A stretch of 21,335 nt of DNA from Minisyncoccota bacterium (GTDB lineage Bacteria; Patescibacteriota; Microgenomatia; UBA1400; PJMF01): positions 1-21,335 of the forward strand of contig JAAZKO010000023.1 of assembly GCA_012799795.1 (NCBI GenBank). Reading direction: 5' to 3'. The notes under the pieces are model-generated. The model searched no databases, was not told the origin of the DNA, and worked only from the letters and a program-made list of their open reading frames with translations. Below are positions 7,902-13,601 of this stretch, in pieces. Position numbers and translations under genes: made by a program. Each line of letters opens with the position of its first letter. The stretch's first letter is position 1.

Positions 7902-9309
7902 TTTTTAAATTAAGCCAGTAATCACTTTGACGACACAAAACTTTTTTGGCAATTTTTTGATCATTTAATAAAAGTTCTACGGCTTTTTCTAGATAAATGG
8001 TATTTTGCGAACCTTTAAGCAAAACTAAATCACCTGCTTGTAAATTTTTTAATAAAGCTTTGCCGGCTAGTTTACTATCAGAAAAAATTTCGACTTTCTT
8101 AATTTTTGCTCCATCTTGATTAATTTTGCTTTGCAAAATGGGTAAAGCATACTTTTCCATTAATGGTCCCACTAAGTATATTTCGCTAAAATGACCAGCC
8201 AATGCCTGAGCGACTTCTTGATGAATAACTTGAGCTTCTTCGCCTAATTCTCGAATATCTCCAACAATGGCAACGAGGCGTTTAATTTTTTGATCATTAT
8301 TGGCTAGTTCTTTGGCTAATTCAATCATTTCCAACATTCCCGAGGCATTATATGAGCTATCCAAAATGTAGCTGCTGTTTTTACCAAGGAGCAAAGTGCT
8401 TCTACTAGGTTCTAATGTCCAGTATTTCTCTAAGTTTTTTTTGATTTCAGTTTTTTTTAAACCAAGTTTAAAAGCAAACAAAATAGCACTAGCTAGAGCT
8501 GAAAAGTGATGTCGACCTAACACTAAATTTTTGAGATTAATTTCTATCAATCGATTGCCCGAGTTATATTGTTTTAAACGATTATTAACTTCAAAAACAA
8601 AAAGGCTTCCGTCTAAATTGACTTGCCAATCAATTAGTTTTAAATCTAAGTCATGATTTTGCGCAGTACTGTTATCACCAAAACTTAAAATCTCGGCTTG
8701 AGTCTGACGACTAAATTGCCAAATAGCTGAATCGTCACGGTTGATAATCGCCAAACCGTTGTTGGGGAGTGATTGGGCTAATTTGCTTTTTTCTGCGGCA
8801 ATTAGTCTAATGGCTGCTTGTTCGCGTTTATCTTGGTCTTTTTCACTAATAAATTGATCAAAATTTTGGCTGTGTATAGCCTTAGCATTAAGCATAATAG
8901 CAATTTGAGGCTGGACGATGCTTAGCAGATATTCCATATTTTTTGGTGGGAGAGGGCTGTCAATTCCCATTTCAATGACATAAATGTCAAATTGTTCCCA
9001 GTTACTAAGCAATTTCCAAGGAGCCAGCAAGATGAGGCGCAGCCAATCGAGAAGACTATAATTTTTTACCCTCAAGCCTAAAATATCCAAGGGAATACCT
9101 GATTCAGAATTGGCTTTACTGCTAATTTTAACTTTTAAGCGAGCTTTGTTTTTGCCTAAAGCAGCTAAGACTGCCGACTGGCAAGTAGTTTTACCAGCAC
9201 TACCCGTAATGCCAACGATTTTTGCTTGTTTATTCTTTTTTAATTGCAACTTAGCAAAAAAACGTAAATAGGAAAGGACTAGGGGAGCTAATTTATCTTT
9301 AATATTCAT
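7882..9309 (-). CDS. murF: UDP-N-acetylmuramoyl-tripeptide--D-alanyl-D-alanine ligase (MurF), lacking the usual N-terminal domain
   Basis: The enzyme adds D-Ala-D-Ala to UDP-MurNAc-tripeptide in the cytoplasm, completing the peptidoglycan stem peptide. Motifs counted from the ATG at 9309: ATP-binding GITGSAGKTT (about 33-42), NSESGIPLDILG (about 67-78), EMG (about 113-115), ILDSSYNASGM (about 315-325, MurF-type DSYNA variant), VGDIRELGEEAQ..H (about 349-363) and LLKGSQN (about 430-436). Only about 32 residues precede the P-loop, so the usual ~80-residue uridine-binding MurE/MurF N-terminal domain is missing and replaced by a basic helix. In-frame TTG at 9315 is an alternative start. ATG was preferred because a GAG lies 8 nt ahead of it. 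The start is 13 nt after the murD stop, so the two form an operon. Another Mur ligase type is possible but the GDIRELG motif favours MurF. Confidence 0.82.
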   Translation of the reverse strand: MNIKDKLAPLVLSYLRFFAKLQLKKNKQAKIVGITGSAGKTTCQSAVLAALGKNKARLKVKISSKANSESGIPLDILGLRVKNYSLLDWLRLILLAPWKLLSNWEQFDIYVIEMGIDSPLPPKNMEYLLSIVQPQIAIMLNAKAIHSQNFDQFISEKDQDKREQAAIRLIAAEKSKLAQSLPNNGLAIINRDDSAIWQFSRQTQAEILSFGDNSTAQNHDLDLKLIDWQVNLDGSLFVFEVNNRLKQYNSGNRLIEINLKNLVLGRHHFSALASAILFAFKLGLKKTEIKKNLEKYWTLEPSRSTLLLGKNSSYILDSSYNASGMLEMIELAKELANNDQKIKRLVAIVGDIRELGEEAQVIHQEVAQALAGHFSEIYLVGPLMEKYALPILQSKINQDGAKIKKVEIFSDSKLAGKALLKNLQAGDLVLLKGSQNTIYLEKAVELLLNDQKIAKKVLCRQSDYWLNLKIKHKLN

Positions 9310-9322
9310 TTCCAATACTCAT

Positions 9323-10771
9323 TCAATCTTTTAGCAAATTATTAACAGCTAGCTGAAATTGTTGTCCACGATCTTGATAATCCTTAAATAAGCCAAAACT
9401 AGCACAAGCTGGACTGAGCAAGACGACATCACCTGTCTTGGCCCAATTACTTGCTAATTCAACTGCCTCAGACATCGAGTGACAAAGTTGATATTTAGGG
9501 AAAGTAGTCATCAATAAGCCCCTTTTTTGCCACAGCTCTTGCAATTTTTGCAAGATTTTTTCTCCAATTGGGGGGAAGAGCAGCAGCGCTTTTACTTTTT
9601 GTTCAATAATACTTGTCAAATATTCACTAAGGTCTAGCTTTTTGTCAGAACCACCAGCTAGTAAAATGACTTTTTCTTGAGGAAAACTACGAATGGCAGC
9701 GCTGCTAGCAGTAGGATTGGTGGCAACTGAATCATCAAAATATTTAACACCATTAATTTCAGCAATAAATTCCAGTCGATGAGCTAAACCTTTAAAATTG
9801 CTAATGCTTTCCTGTAAACTGGCAGGTTTTACTTGAAAAATTTTAGCCACTGCAATGGCGCTTAAAACATTGTATAAATTGTGTTTGCCCAGTAACTTTA
9901 CTTCTTTAACAGGCATGAGTTTAAGCAATTGACCTGCTTTATCTTTTTCTCGCCAATAAATTTCTTCATTTTTAATAAACACGTCAATATTAGCTTTATC
10001 ACTTTCATCTTCTAGTGAATGTTTTACTCGATGATCACTGCGCACGGCACTTAATTTAGCTAATTGTTTGGCCCCGTTGAGTTGAGGATTGTAGACAAGC
10101 CAATCGTTAGCACTCTGATAGCGAGTGATGGCTGTTTTTGAAGCATAGTATTGTTCGAAATTAGCAAAATAATCTAAATGCTCTGGAGTGACATCAAGTA
10201 GTACTGCCACTTGAGGGCTAGCTTTTAATTCAGCCAACTGGTGAGAGGATAATTCTGCTACTACTAGGGTATCTTGATCAATTATTGATAAATAATTAAG
10301 AGCTGGTCGACCAATATTGCCCAAGAATACAGTTTTCCGGCCACTTTGACTCAAAATATCAAAGATCAACTGACTAGTGGTGCTTTTACCTTTACTACCC
10401 GTAATGCCAATAATGCTGCCCTGACAGCGGTCAAAAAACAATTGCATGTTGGAAGTAATTTGCAAACTGGGATTGAGTTCTAGAGCTGCTTGAATGGCGG
10501 GTAGGGTAATAGGAATACCAGCAGTTTTGATTAAAAAGTCAAAATTAGCTAAATTTTCTAAATAATGATCGCCAATTTGCCAGACTAATTTTTGATCTAG
10601 TCGACTAATCTCTTTCCATTCTGGAAAATTTGCTAATAATATATCGGTGGGGGATTGATCAGCTAAAGTTAGTTCTTGTTCGGGAAACTGTTCGCGTAAA
10701 AAGCGGTAACTAGACAAACCTTCTCTGCCAAGCCCCAAGATAATAATACGCGCTCCAAACAAGTCAGACAT
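9323..10771 (-). CDS. murD: UDP-N-acetylmuramoyl-L-alanine--D-glutamate ligase (MurD)
   Basis: 482 residues, slightly longer than typical MurD (about 440). The enzyme adds D-Glu to UDP-MurNAc-L-Ala. Rossmann-like N-terminal domain with ILGLGREGLSSYRFL (11-25). ATP P-loop GITGSKGKST (122-131), GNIG (151-154), ELSSHQL (173-179), DVTPEHLDYF (193-202), GKHNLYN (295-301), AHRLE (330-334), DDSVATNPTAS (346-356), LAGGSDKK (371-378) and the MurD-type end LLSPACASFGLFKDYQDRG (451-469). All key Mur-ligase motifs look intact. First gene of a murD-murF pair. The ATG at 10771 has no Shine-Dalgarno sequence but sits 7 nt from an extended -10, implying a leaderless message. Confidence 0.95.
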   Translation of the reverse strand: MSDLFGARIIILGLGREGLSSYRFLREQFPEQELTLADQSPTDILLANFPEWKEISRLDQKLVWQIGDHYLENLANFDFLIKTAGIPITLPAIQAALELNPSLQITSNMQLFFDRCQGSIIGITGSKGKSTTSQLIFDILSQSGRKTVFLGNIGRPALNYLSIIDQDTLVVAELSSHQLAELKASPQVAVLLDVTPEHLDYFANFEQYYASKTAITRYQSANDWLVYNPQLNGAKQLAKLSAVRSDHRVKHSLEDESDKANIDVFIKNEEIYWREKDKAGQLLKLMPVKEVKLLGKHNLYNVLSAIAVAKIFQVKPASLQESISNFKGLAHRLEFIAEINGVKYFDDSVATNPTASSAAIRSFPQEKVILLAGGSDKKLDLSEYLTSIIEQKVKALLLFPPIGEKILQKLQELWQKRGLLMTTFPKYQLCHSMSEAVELASNWAKTGDVVLLSPACASFGLFKDYQDRGQQFQLAVNNLLKD

Positions 10772-10778
10772 AATTTAT

Positions 10779-10787
10779 ATTTTAGCA
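10779..10787 (-). promoter_or_regulatory. Extended -10 promoter of murD, leaderless geometry
   Basis: Minus strand reads TGCTAAAAT: TAAAAT (10779-10784) preceded by TGC. Seven nt separate it from the murD ATG, putting +1 on the A of the start codon. No -35 match is visible at 16-18 bp. Confidence 0.5.
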
Positions 10788-10825
10788 TTTTTACTCTAGT
10801 TTTGGGCGATCATAAAATTTCTTTG

Positions 10826-10834
10826 TGCTATGAT
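10826..10834 (+). promoter_or_regulatory. Extended -10 promoter of the GT26 glycosyltransferase gene, leaderless geometry
   Basis: TGCTATGAT: TATGAT (10829-10834) with TGC extension. Six adenines then lead straight into the ATG at 10841, so +1 would be the start codon itself. The only purine run upstream is A-rich, with no Shine-Dalgarno sequence. Confidence 0.5.
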
Positions 10835-10840
10835 AAAAAA

Positions 10841-11701
10841 ATGAAATCTTTGTTTTTCCAATTGCCCATTTATACAGCTGGCTGGAAAGATTTTTGGATT
10901 TTGCTCAAAAATCACTTAGAGAAATCAGTTCCACCAGGTTTATTGTTAATTTTTACTCCCAATCCAGAGATACTTGTTCAAGTAGATCAAGACCCAGCTC
11001 TTTTTAAAATACTAAAAACTGCAGATATTTTATTGCCGGACGGCATCGCTTTGTTATTGGCTAATCGCTGGATTAGATTTTGTCAGCGTCTGCTGTTTTT
11101 GCTAAAAGAGCCACTTATGCCAGTCAAAATCACAGAAAAAATGGCTGGTGTAGATCTGGCTGACAAATTGCTTGTGGAAGCAGCTAAGAAAAATTATCTT
11201 AGTTTAATTATTGGTGGACGTAATTATGCAGAGTTTTGGGGGAAGTCTGGTGGTGAATATCAGGGAGAAATGTTTGAGGATGAAGCTAGTTTAATTAAAT
11301 TAAAGAAAAATTTGTATTGGACTGAGGCTTATCAAGATAAAGATGAACCTTTGCCGATCGAAGATCAGGCAATTGAACGCATTTTAAAAAAAGTTAAACC
11401 ACAAATAGTTTTTGTGGCTTTAGGCTCATTGCATCAGGAAAAATGGTTAGTTGAATGGCGCGCGCGCTTGGAACAAGCAGGCGTGGCGTTGGCGATAGGG
11501 GTGGGGGGTTCTTTTGACTTGTTATTTGGTCGGGTGACGCGCGCGCCTCGCTTATTTCGTGCTTTAGGTTTGGAATGGTTGTGGCGTTTATTAAAACAGC
11601 CGTGGCGCTGGCGACGTCAATTGCGTTTAGTAAAATTTCTTTCTTTAGTGAGAAAAGAAGCCAAAAGATGGCAAAAAATGAGCAAAGCTCAGTTGGGCTG
11701 A
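10841..11701 (+). CDS. WecG/TagA/CpsF family glycosyltransferase (GT26)
   Basis: 286 residues from the ATG at 10841. An in-frame TTG at 10802 would add 13 residues but would lie upstream of the promoter's -10, so it was not used. Family signatures: TPNPEIL near residue 39, LLPDGIALLLANRW (64-77), MAGVDLADKLL (101-111), a KPQIVFVALGSLHQEKW block (186-202), IGVGGSFDLLFGRVTRAPR (219-237) and GLEWLWRLLKQPWRWRRQ (243-260). Family members transfer N-acetylmannosaminuronic acid, ManNAc or similar sugars to undecaprenyl-linked lipid intermediates at the inner membrane face. The murD-murF neighbourhood fits synthesis of a wall- or surface-linked glycan. The exact donor and acceptor cannot be read from sequence. 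GSLHQE replaces the more usual GxPKQE. Confidence 0.88.
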   Translation: MKSLFFQLPIYTAGWKDFWILLKNHLEKSVPPGLLLIFTPNPEILVQVDQDPALFKILKTADILLPDGIALLLANRWIRFCQRLLFLLKEPLMPVKITEKMAGVDLADKLLVEAAKKNYLSLIIGGRNYAEFWGKSGGEYQGEMFEDEASLIKLKKNLYWTEAYQDKDEPLPIEDQAIERILKKVKPQIVFVALGSLHQEKWLVEWRARLEQAGVALAIGVGGSFDLLFGRVTRAPRLFRALGLEWLWRLLKQPWRWRRQLRLVKFLSLVRKEAKRWQKMSKAQLG

Positions 11702-11704
11702 GCT
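11686..11704. terminator. Candidate bidirectional terminator between converging genes
   Basis: Perfect 7-bp inverted repeat AGCTCAG / CTGAGCT with loop TTGGG, spanning the stop codon of the glycosyltransferase gene. On the minus strand (end of the HTH gene) it is followed within about 8 nt by a run of six T. On the plus strand the tail is only TTGTTT. It is better as a terminator for the HTH gene. Confidence 0.42.
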
Positions 11705-11723
11705 GAGTTGTTTATAAAACTGC

Positions 11724-12008
11724 TTAATTGTCTTTTAATTCCTCTGGATTGACACCTAAGAGCCATAAAACGGCCTCTTTTTTGTAGCGACGATCACCAC
11801 GAGAGTTAATTCTGATAGCGGGAAGCTTACCACGCTTACCCCAGCGTTTAATGGTAAGTGGAGAAACTCGTAGTAAATCAGCTACTTCTCTGACTGTTAA
11901 TAAGTCAGGTAGGTTTTTAATATCAAGTTTAGCGGCGTCAGTGGCTCGACCGGTTTTTTTCTCATCACTGTTATTAAGATTTGGATTAATGATTGGACTA
12001 TCGCTCAT
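11724..12008 (-). CDS. Small excisionase/MerR-type helix-turn-helix protein
   Basis: 94 residues. The N-terminal 30 are polar and probably disordered. Residues about 35-90 form an HTH_17/excisionase-like winged helix: LLTVREVADLLRVSPLTIKRW (helix-turn-helix), then a basic wing with RRYKKEAVLWLL. Such proteins bind DNA as small transcription factors or recombination directionality factors. No integrase or att-like site is nearby, so a regulatory role is more likely. It has its own promoter at 12091-12120 and a leader of about 75 nt. A GAAAGG lies 4-5 nt before the ATG as a plausible Shine-Dalgarno sequence. The target is unknown. Confidence 0.75.
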   Translation of the reverse strand: MSDSPIINPNLNNSDEKKTGRATDAAKLDIKNLPDLLTVREVADLLRVSPLTIKRWGKRGKLPAIRINSRGDRRYKKEAVLWLLGVNPEELKDN

Positions 12009-12022
12009 TTTGCCTTTCTACG

Positions 12023-12039
12023 GCTTATTTTTTAAGCCT
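12023..12039 (-). promoter_or_regulatory. Leader stem-loop of the HTH gene
   Basis: A 6-bp perfect inverted repeat, GGCTTA / TAAGCC with a loop of five A (minus strand), sits in the predicted leader just upstream of the GAAAGG ribosome-binding site. It could affect translation initiation; function is unproven. Confidence 0.35.
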
Positions 12040-12090
12040 ATAAGAATTGTTAAATTTAGTAATTGTTCGATCCATTATGATCTACACTTA

Positions 12091-12120
12091 ACAATAGCAG
12101 ACTAAGACAAATTAAGTCAA
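12091..12120 (-). promoter_or_regulatory. Promoter of the HTH gene
   Basis: Minus strand: TTGACT (12115-12120, 5 of 6), 18-bp spacer, TATTGT (12091-12096) preceded by TGC. +1 is expected near 12084, giving a leader of about 75 nt. The leader starts with two GATC sites spaced by 6 nt (around 12069-12082). Confidence 0.6.
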
Positions 12121-12309
12121 TAAGCAATTTTTATTTCTAGATCAAAATTGCACAAATTGCTGATTTTTTTATTTATTTTATAAGGTTTTACAGCTCTTTA
12201 TTATTTAGCATCCTATAATTTTTTAGAATTAAGAAAATTAGACCTATAATTTATTGAAAACTAGCAAGAAATGACAAAAACAAAATAAGCAAAACCAGCA
12301 GAACACAAC

Positions 12310-12333
12310 AAAAACCCCGCTTGTAGCGGGGCT
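12310..12333 (-). terminator. Intrinsic terminator of the rplJ-rplL operon
   Basis: Minus strand reads AGCCCCGC-TACAA-GCGGGGTTTTT. The stem is 6 G-C pairs, extended by one G-U and one A-T pair, with loop TACAA and a run of five T. It lies about 60 bp after the rplL stop. Confidence 0.88.
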
Positions 12334-12350
12334 GATGAATAATTTCTTTT

Positions 12351-12380
12351 TAGGAAATTTACCTATAGGAAATTTGCCTA
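12351..12380. repeat. 15-bp tandem repeat, two copies, downstream of rplL
   Basis: TAGGAAATTTACCTA (12351-12365) is followed directly by TAGGAAATTTGCCTA (12366-12380), one mismatch. Each unit is nearly palindromic (TAGG...CCTA). It lies between the rplL stop and its terminator, so it would be in the 3' UTR. Confidence 0.75.
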
Positions 12381-12391
12381 ATAGTCAGAAC

Positions 12392-12793
12392 TTATTTGAG
12401 TTCGACTACACAGCCAGCTTTTTCCAAAGCTTTCTTGGCTGCTTCAGCATCTTCTTTCTTGGCACCTTCCAAGACTAGTTTAGGAGCTGATTCCACGAAG
12501 GTTTTAGCGTCGCCTAGACCTAGGTCTGGTTTGAGAGTGCGGACTGCTTTAATAGCAGCAATTTTGTTGCTTCCAGCTTCTTTGAGGATGACGTCAAATT
12601 CGTCTTTTTCCTCAGCAGCGGGAGCTGCAGCAGCGGCTGGGCCGGCGGCCATCATCATGGGAGCTGCGGCGCTAACGCCGAATTCTTCCTCGAGGGCGCT
12701 GACCAGTTCTGAAACTTCCATTAAGGAAAGTTCTTTGACTGCATCAACAATTTTTTGCACTTTGGCGCTAAGTTTTTCTGCTTTTTCTGCCAT
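12392..12793 (-). CDS. rplL: Ribosomal protein bL12 (L7/L12)
   Basis: 133 residues. N-terminal dimerisation/L10-binding helices (about 1-40), Ala/Met-rich flexible hinge (about 43-61), then the globular C-terminal domain that recruits translation GTPases: EFDVILKEAGSNKIAAIKAVR (65-85), LGLGDAKTFVESAPKLVLEG (92-111), ending KKALEKAGCVVELK. Multiple dimers form the ribosomal stalk on L10. The start is fixed by an AAAGGA Shine-Dalgarno sequence 5 nt ahead of the ATG. It lies 55 bp downstream of rplJ. No rpoB follows, which is unusual for this operon. The hinge runs through a MMMAAGPAAAAAPAA low-complexity stretch. Confidence 0.98.
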   Translation of the reverse strand: MAEKAEKLSAKVQKIVDAVKELSLMEVSELVSALEEEFGVSAAAPMMMAAGPAAAAAPAAEEKDEFDVILKEAGSNKIAAIKAVRTLKPDLGLGDAKTFVESAPKLVLEGAKKEDAEAAKKALEKAGCVVELK

Positions 12794-12848
12794 TGTGATC
12801 CTTTCTGTTAATTAGTGTCTTGACTAATTAGTAATAATTTTTAAATTT

Positions 12849-13370
12849 TTATTCTTTTTTATCTGTCTTTTTTTTATCTCCAATAGCTTTGAGTACGTAG
12901 ACTAAATCTTTGCTTTTTGCGGTTAAGGTGTTGACTAAACCTTGTCCTGGACCCTTGAGTCGTTGGATTAACATTAAGACCAACTCGCTCTTACTGGCTA
13001 ATTTGCTAATGGCTTCAATTTTCTCAATTGACAATACTTCGCCATCCATCAAGCCTTCTTTAATGCTTAATTTTTGTTTATTTTGGTGAAAATTAAAAAG
13101 GGCTTTTAAACCAGCAACAGCATCTTCGTAAGAAAAAATAATGGCATTCATACCGGTCAAAGACTCAGTTAATTTGCCTTTGCCTATTGCAATGTCAATT
13201 AGAGTGTTTTTAGTAACAAACATTTCGCCACCAGCTTCTTTGAGATCGTTACGCAAGGCGGTTAGGTCGTTAACAGTACTTCCTGAATAATCAACAATCA
13301 CCAAAGACTTGGCACGATCAATCTTCTCTTGAATAATTTTCACTTGTTCTAAATTATCTTTACTAGGCAT
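12849..13370 (-). CDS. rplJ: Ribosomal protein uL10
   Basis: 173 residues, normal length. The N-terminal rRNA-binding domain shows IVDYSGSTVNDLTALRNDLK (25-44), the EMFVTKNTL motif (49-57), GMNAIIFSYEDAVAGLKAL (73-91) and IKEGLMDGE (103-111). The C-terminal helix (about 145-166) carries bL12 dimers. L10 forms the base of the stalk and represses its own operon by binding the leader mRNA, whose motif is visible upstream (13472-13523). The start is supported by AAAGGA three nt before the ATG. First gene of rplJ-rplL; preceded by a strong promoter. Confidence 0.97.
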   Translation of the reverse strand: MPSKDNLEQVKIIQEKIDRAKSLVIVDYSGSTVNDLTALRNDLKEAGGEMFVTKNTLIDIAIGKGKLTESLTGMNAIIFSYEDAVAGLKALFNFHQNKQKLSIKEGLMDGEVLSIEKIEAISKLASKSELVLMLIQRLKGPGQGLVNTLTAKSKDLVYVLKAIGDKKKTDKKE

Positions 13371-13471
13371 AAATCCTTTTTATCAATTTTTAATTATTTT
13401 CTAAAATTTACTAAAAATTAGAACTACTCTGTAGCCAAAAACTTGAGAAAGGAGAAAAACGAAATGCTTTT

Positions 13472-13523
13472 GCTTCCTCGGTGTGATAATTAAGCTTTGC
13501 AGCCCACACTGTCTTTGGACAAC
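13472..13523 (-). ncRNA. L10 leader: autoregulatory mRNA element of rplJ-rplL
   Basis: Just after the predicted transcription start the minus strand carries AGACAG-TGTGG...GCTTAAT...CACACCGAGG. This matches my recollection of the L10 leader (kink-turn) consensus, where GACAG-stem and CTTAAT precede the closing stem and CCGAGG. The paired arms are GTGTG and CACAC. L10, alone or with L12, binds this element and represses the operon in bacteria where it has been studied. About 100 nt of AU-rich leader separate it from the rplJ ATG. Confidence 0.72.
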
Positions 13524-13529
13524 AGAGGA

Positions 13530-13557
13530 ATTATAGCAGAGAATACCTGACTGACAA
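13530..13557 (-). promoter_or_regulatory. Strong promoter of rplJ-rplL
   Basis: Minus strand: TTGTCA (13552-13557, 5 of 6), 16-bp spacer, TATAAT (13530-13535) with TGC extension. +1 near 13523 gives a leader of about 150 nt that begins with the L10 motif. Confidence 0.8.
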
Positions 13558-13563
13558 GGCGCA

Positions 13564-13592
13564 TTTACAAGTAATAATTAATAAGCCATAAT
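13564..13592 (+). promoter_or_regulatory. Promoter of the DUF2207 gene, near-leaderless
   Basis: TTTACA (13564-13569, 5 of 6), 17-bp spacer, CATAAT (13587-13592, 5 of 6). The -10 ends 9 nt before the ATG at 13602, so the leader is at most a few nt. It is back to back with the rplJ promoter. An AGGA at 13593-13596 would be a Shine-Dalgarno sequence only if transcription starts further upstream. Confidence 0.55.
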
Positions 13593-13601
13593 AGGATTTA
13601 G

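Larger units (their letters stand above)
12009..12391. other. AT-rich intergenic region between rplL and the HTH gene (383 bp)
   Basis: No convincing gene. It contains the HTH leader hairpin and promoter, a set of three competing short inverted repeats (GCAATTTT at 12124, AAAATTGC at 12144, AAATTGCT at 12154) followed by seven T, a ~130-bp A/T-rich stretch without recognisable features, the rplL terminator (12310-12333) and a 15-bp tandem repeat (12351-12380). Confidence 0.6.

Noticed and set aside
10802..10840. TTG at 10802 as start of the glycosyltransferase
   Set aside because: The added 13 residues are not family-like and lie across the extended -10 at 10826-10834. The ATG at 10841 is directly after it.
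11724..12008. Excisionase of an integrated element
   Set aside because: The HTH fold is excisionase-like, but there is no integrase, att-like direct repeat or other mobile gene nearby.
12396..12815. Open frame antisense to rplL
   Set aside because: It is a by-product of the Ala/Lys-rich composition of rplL on the other strand; no start signals or family resemblance.
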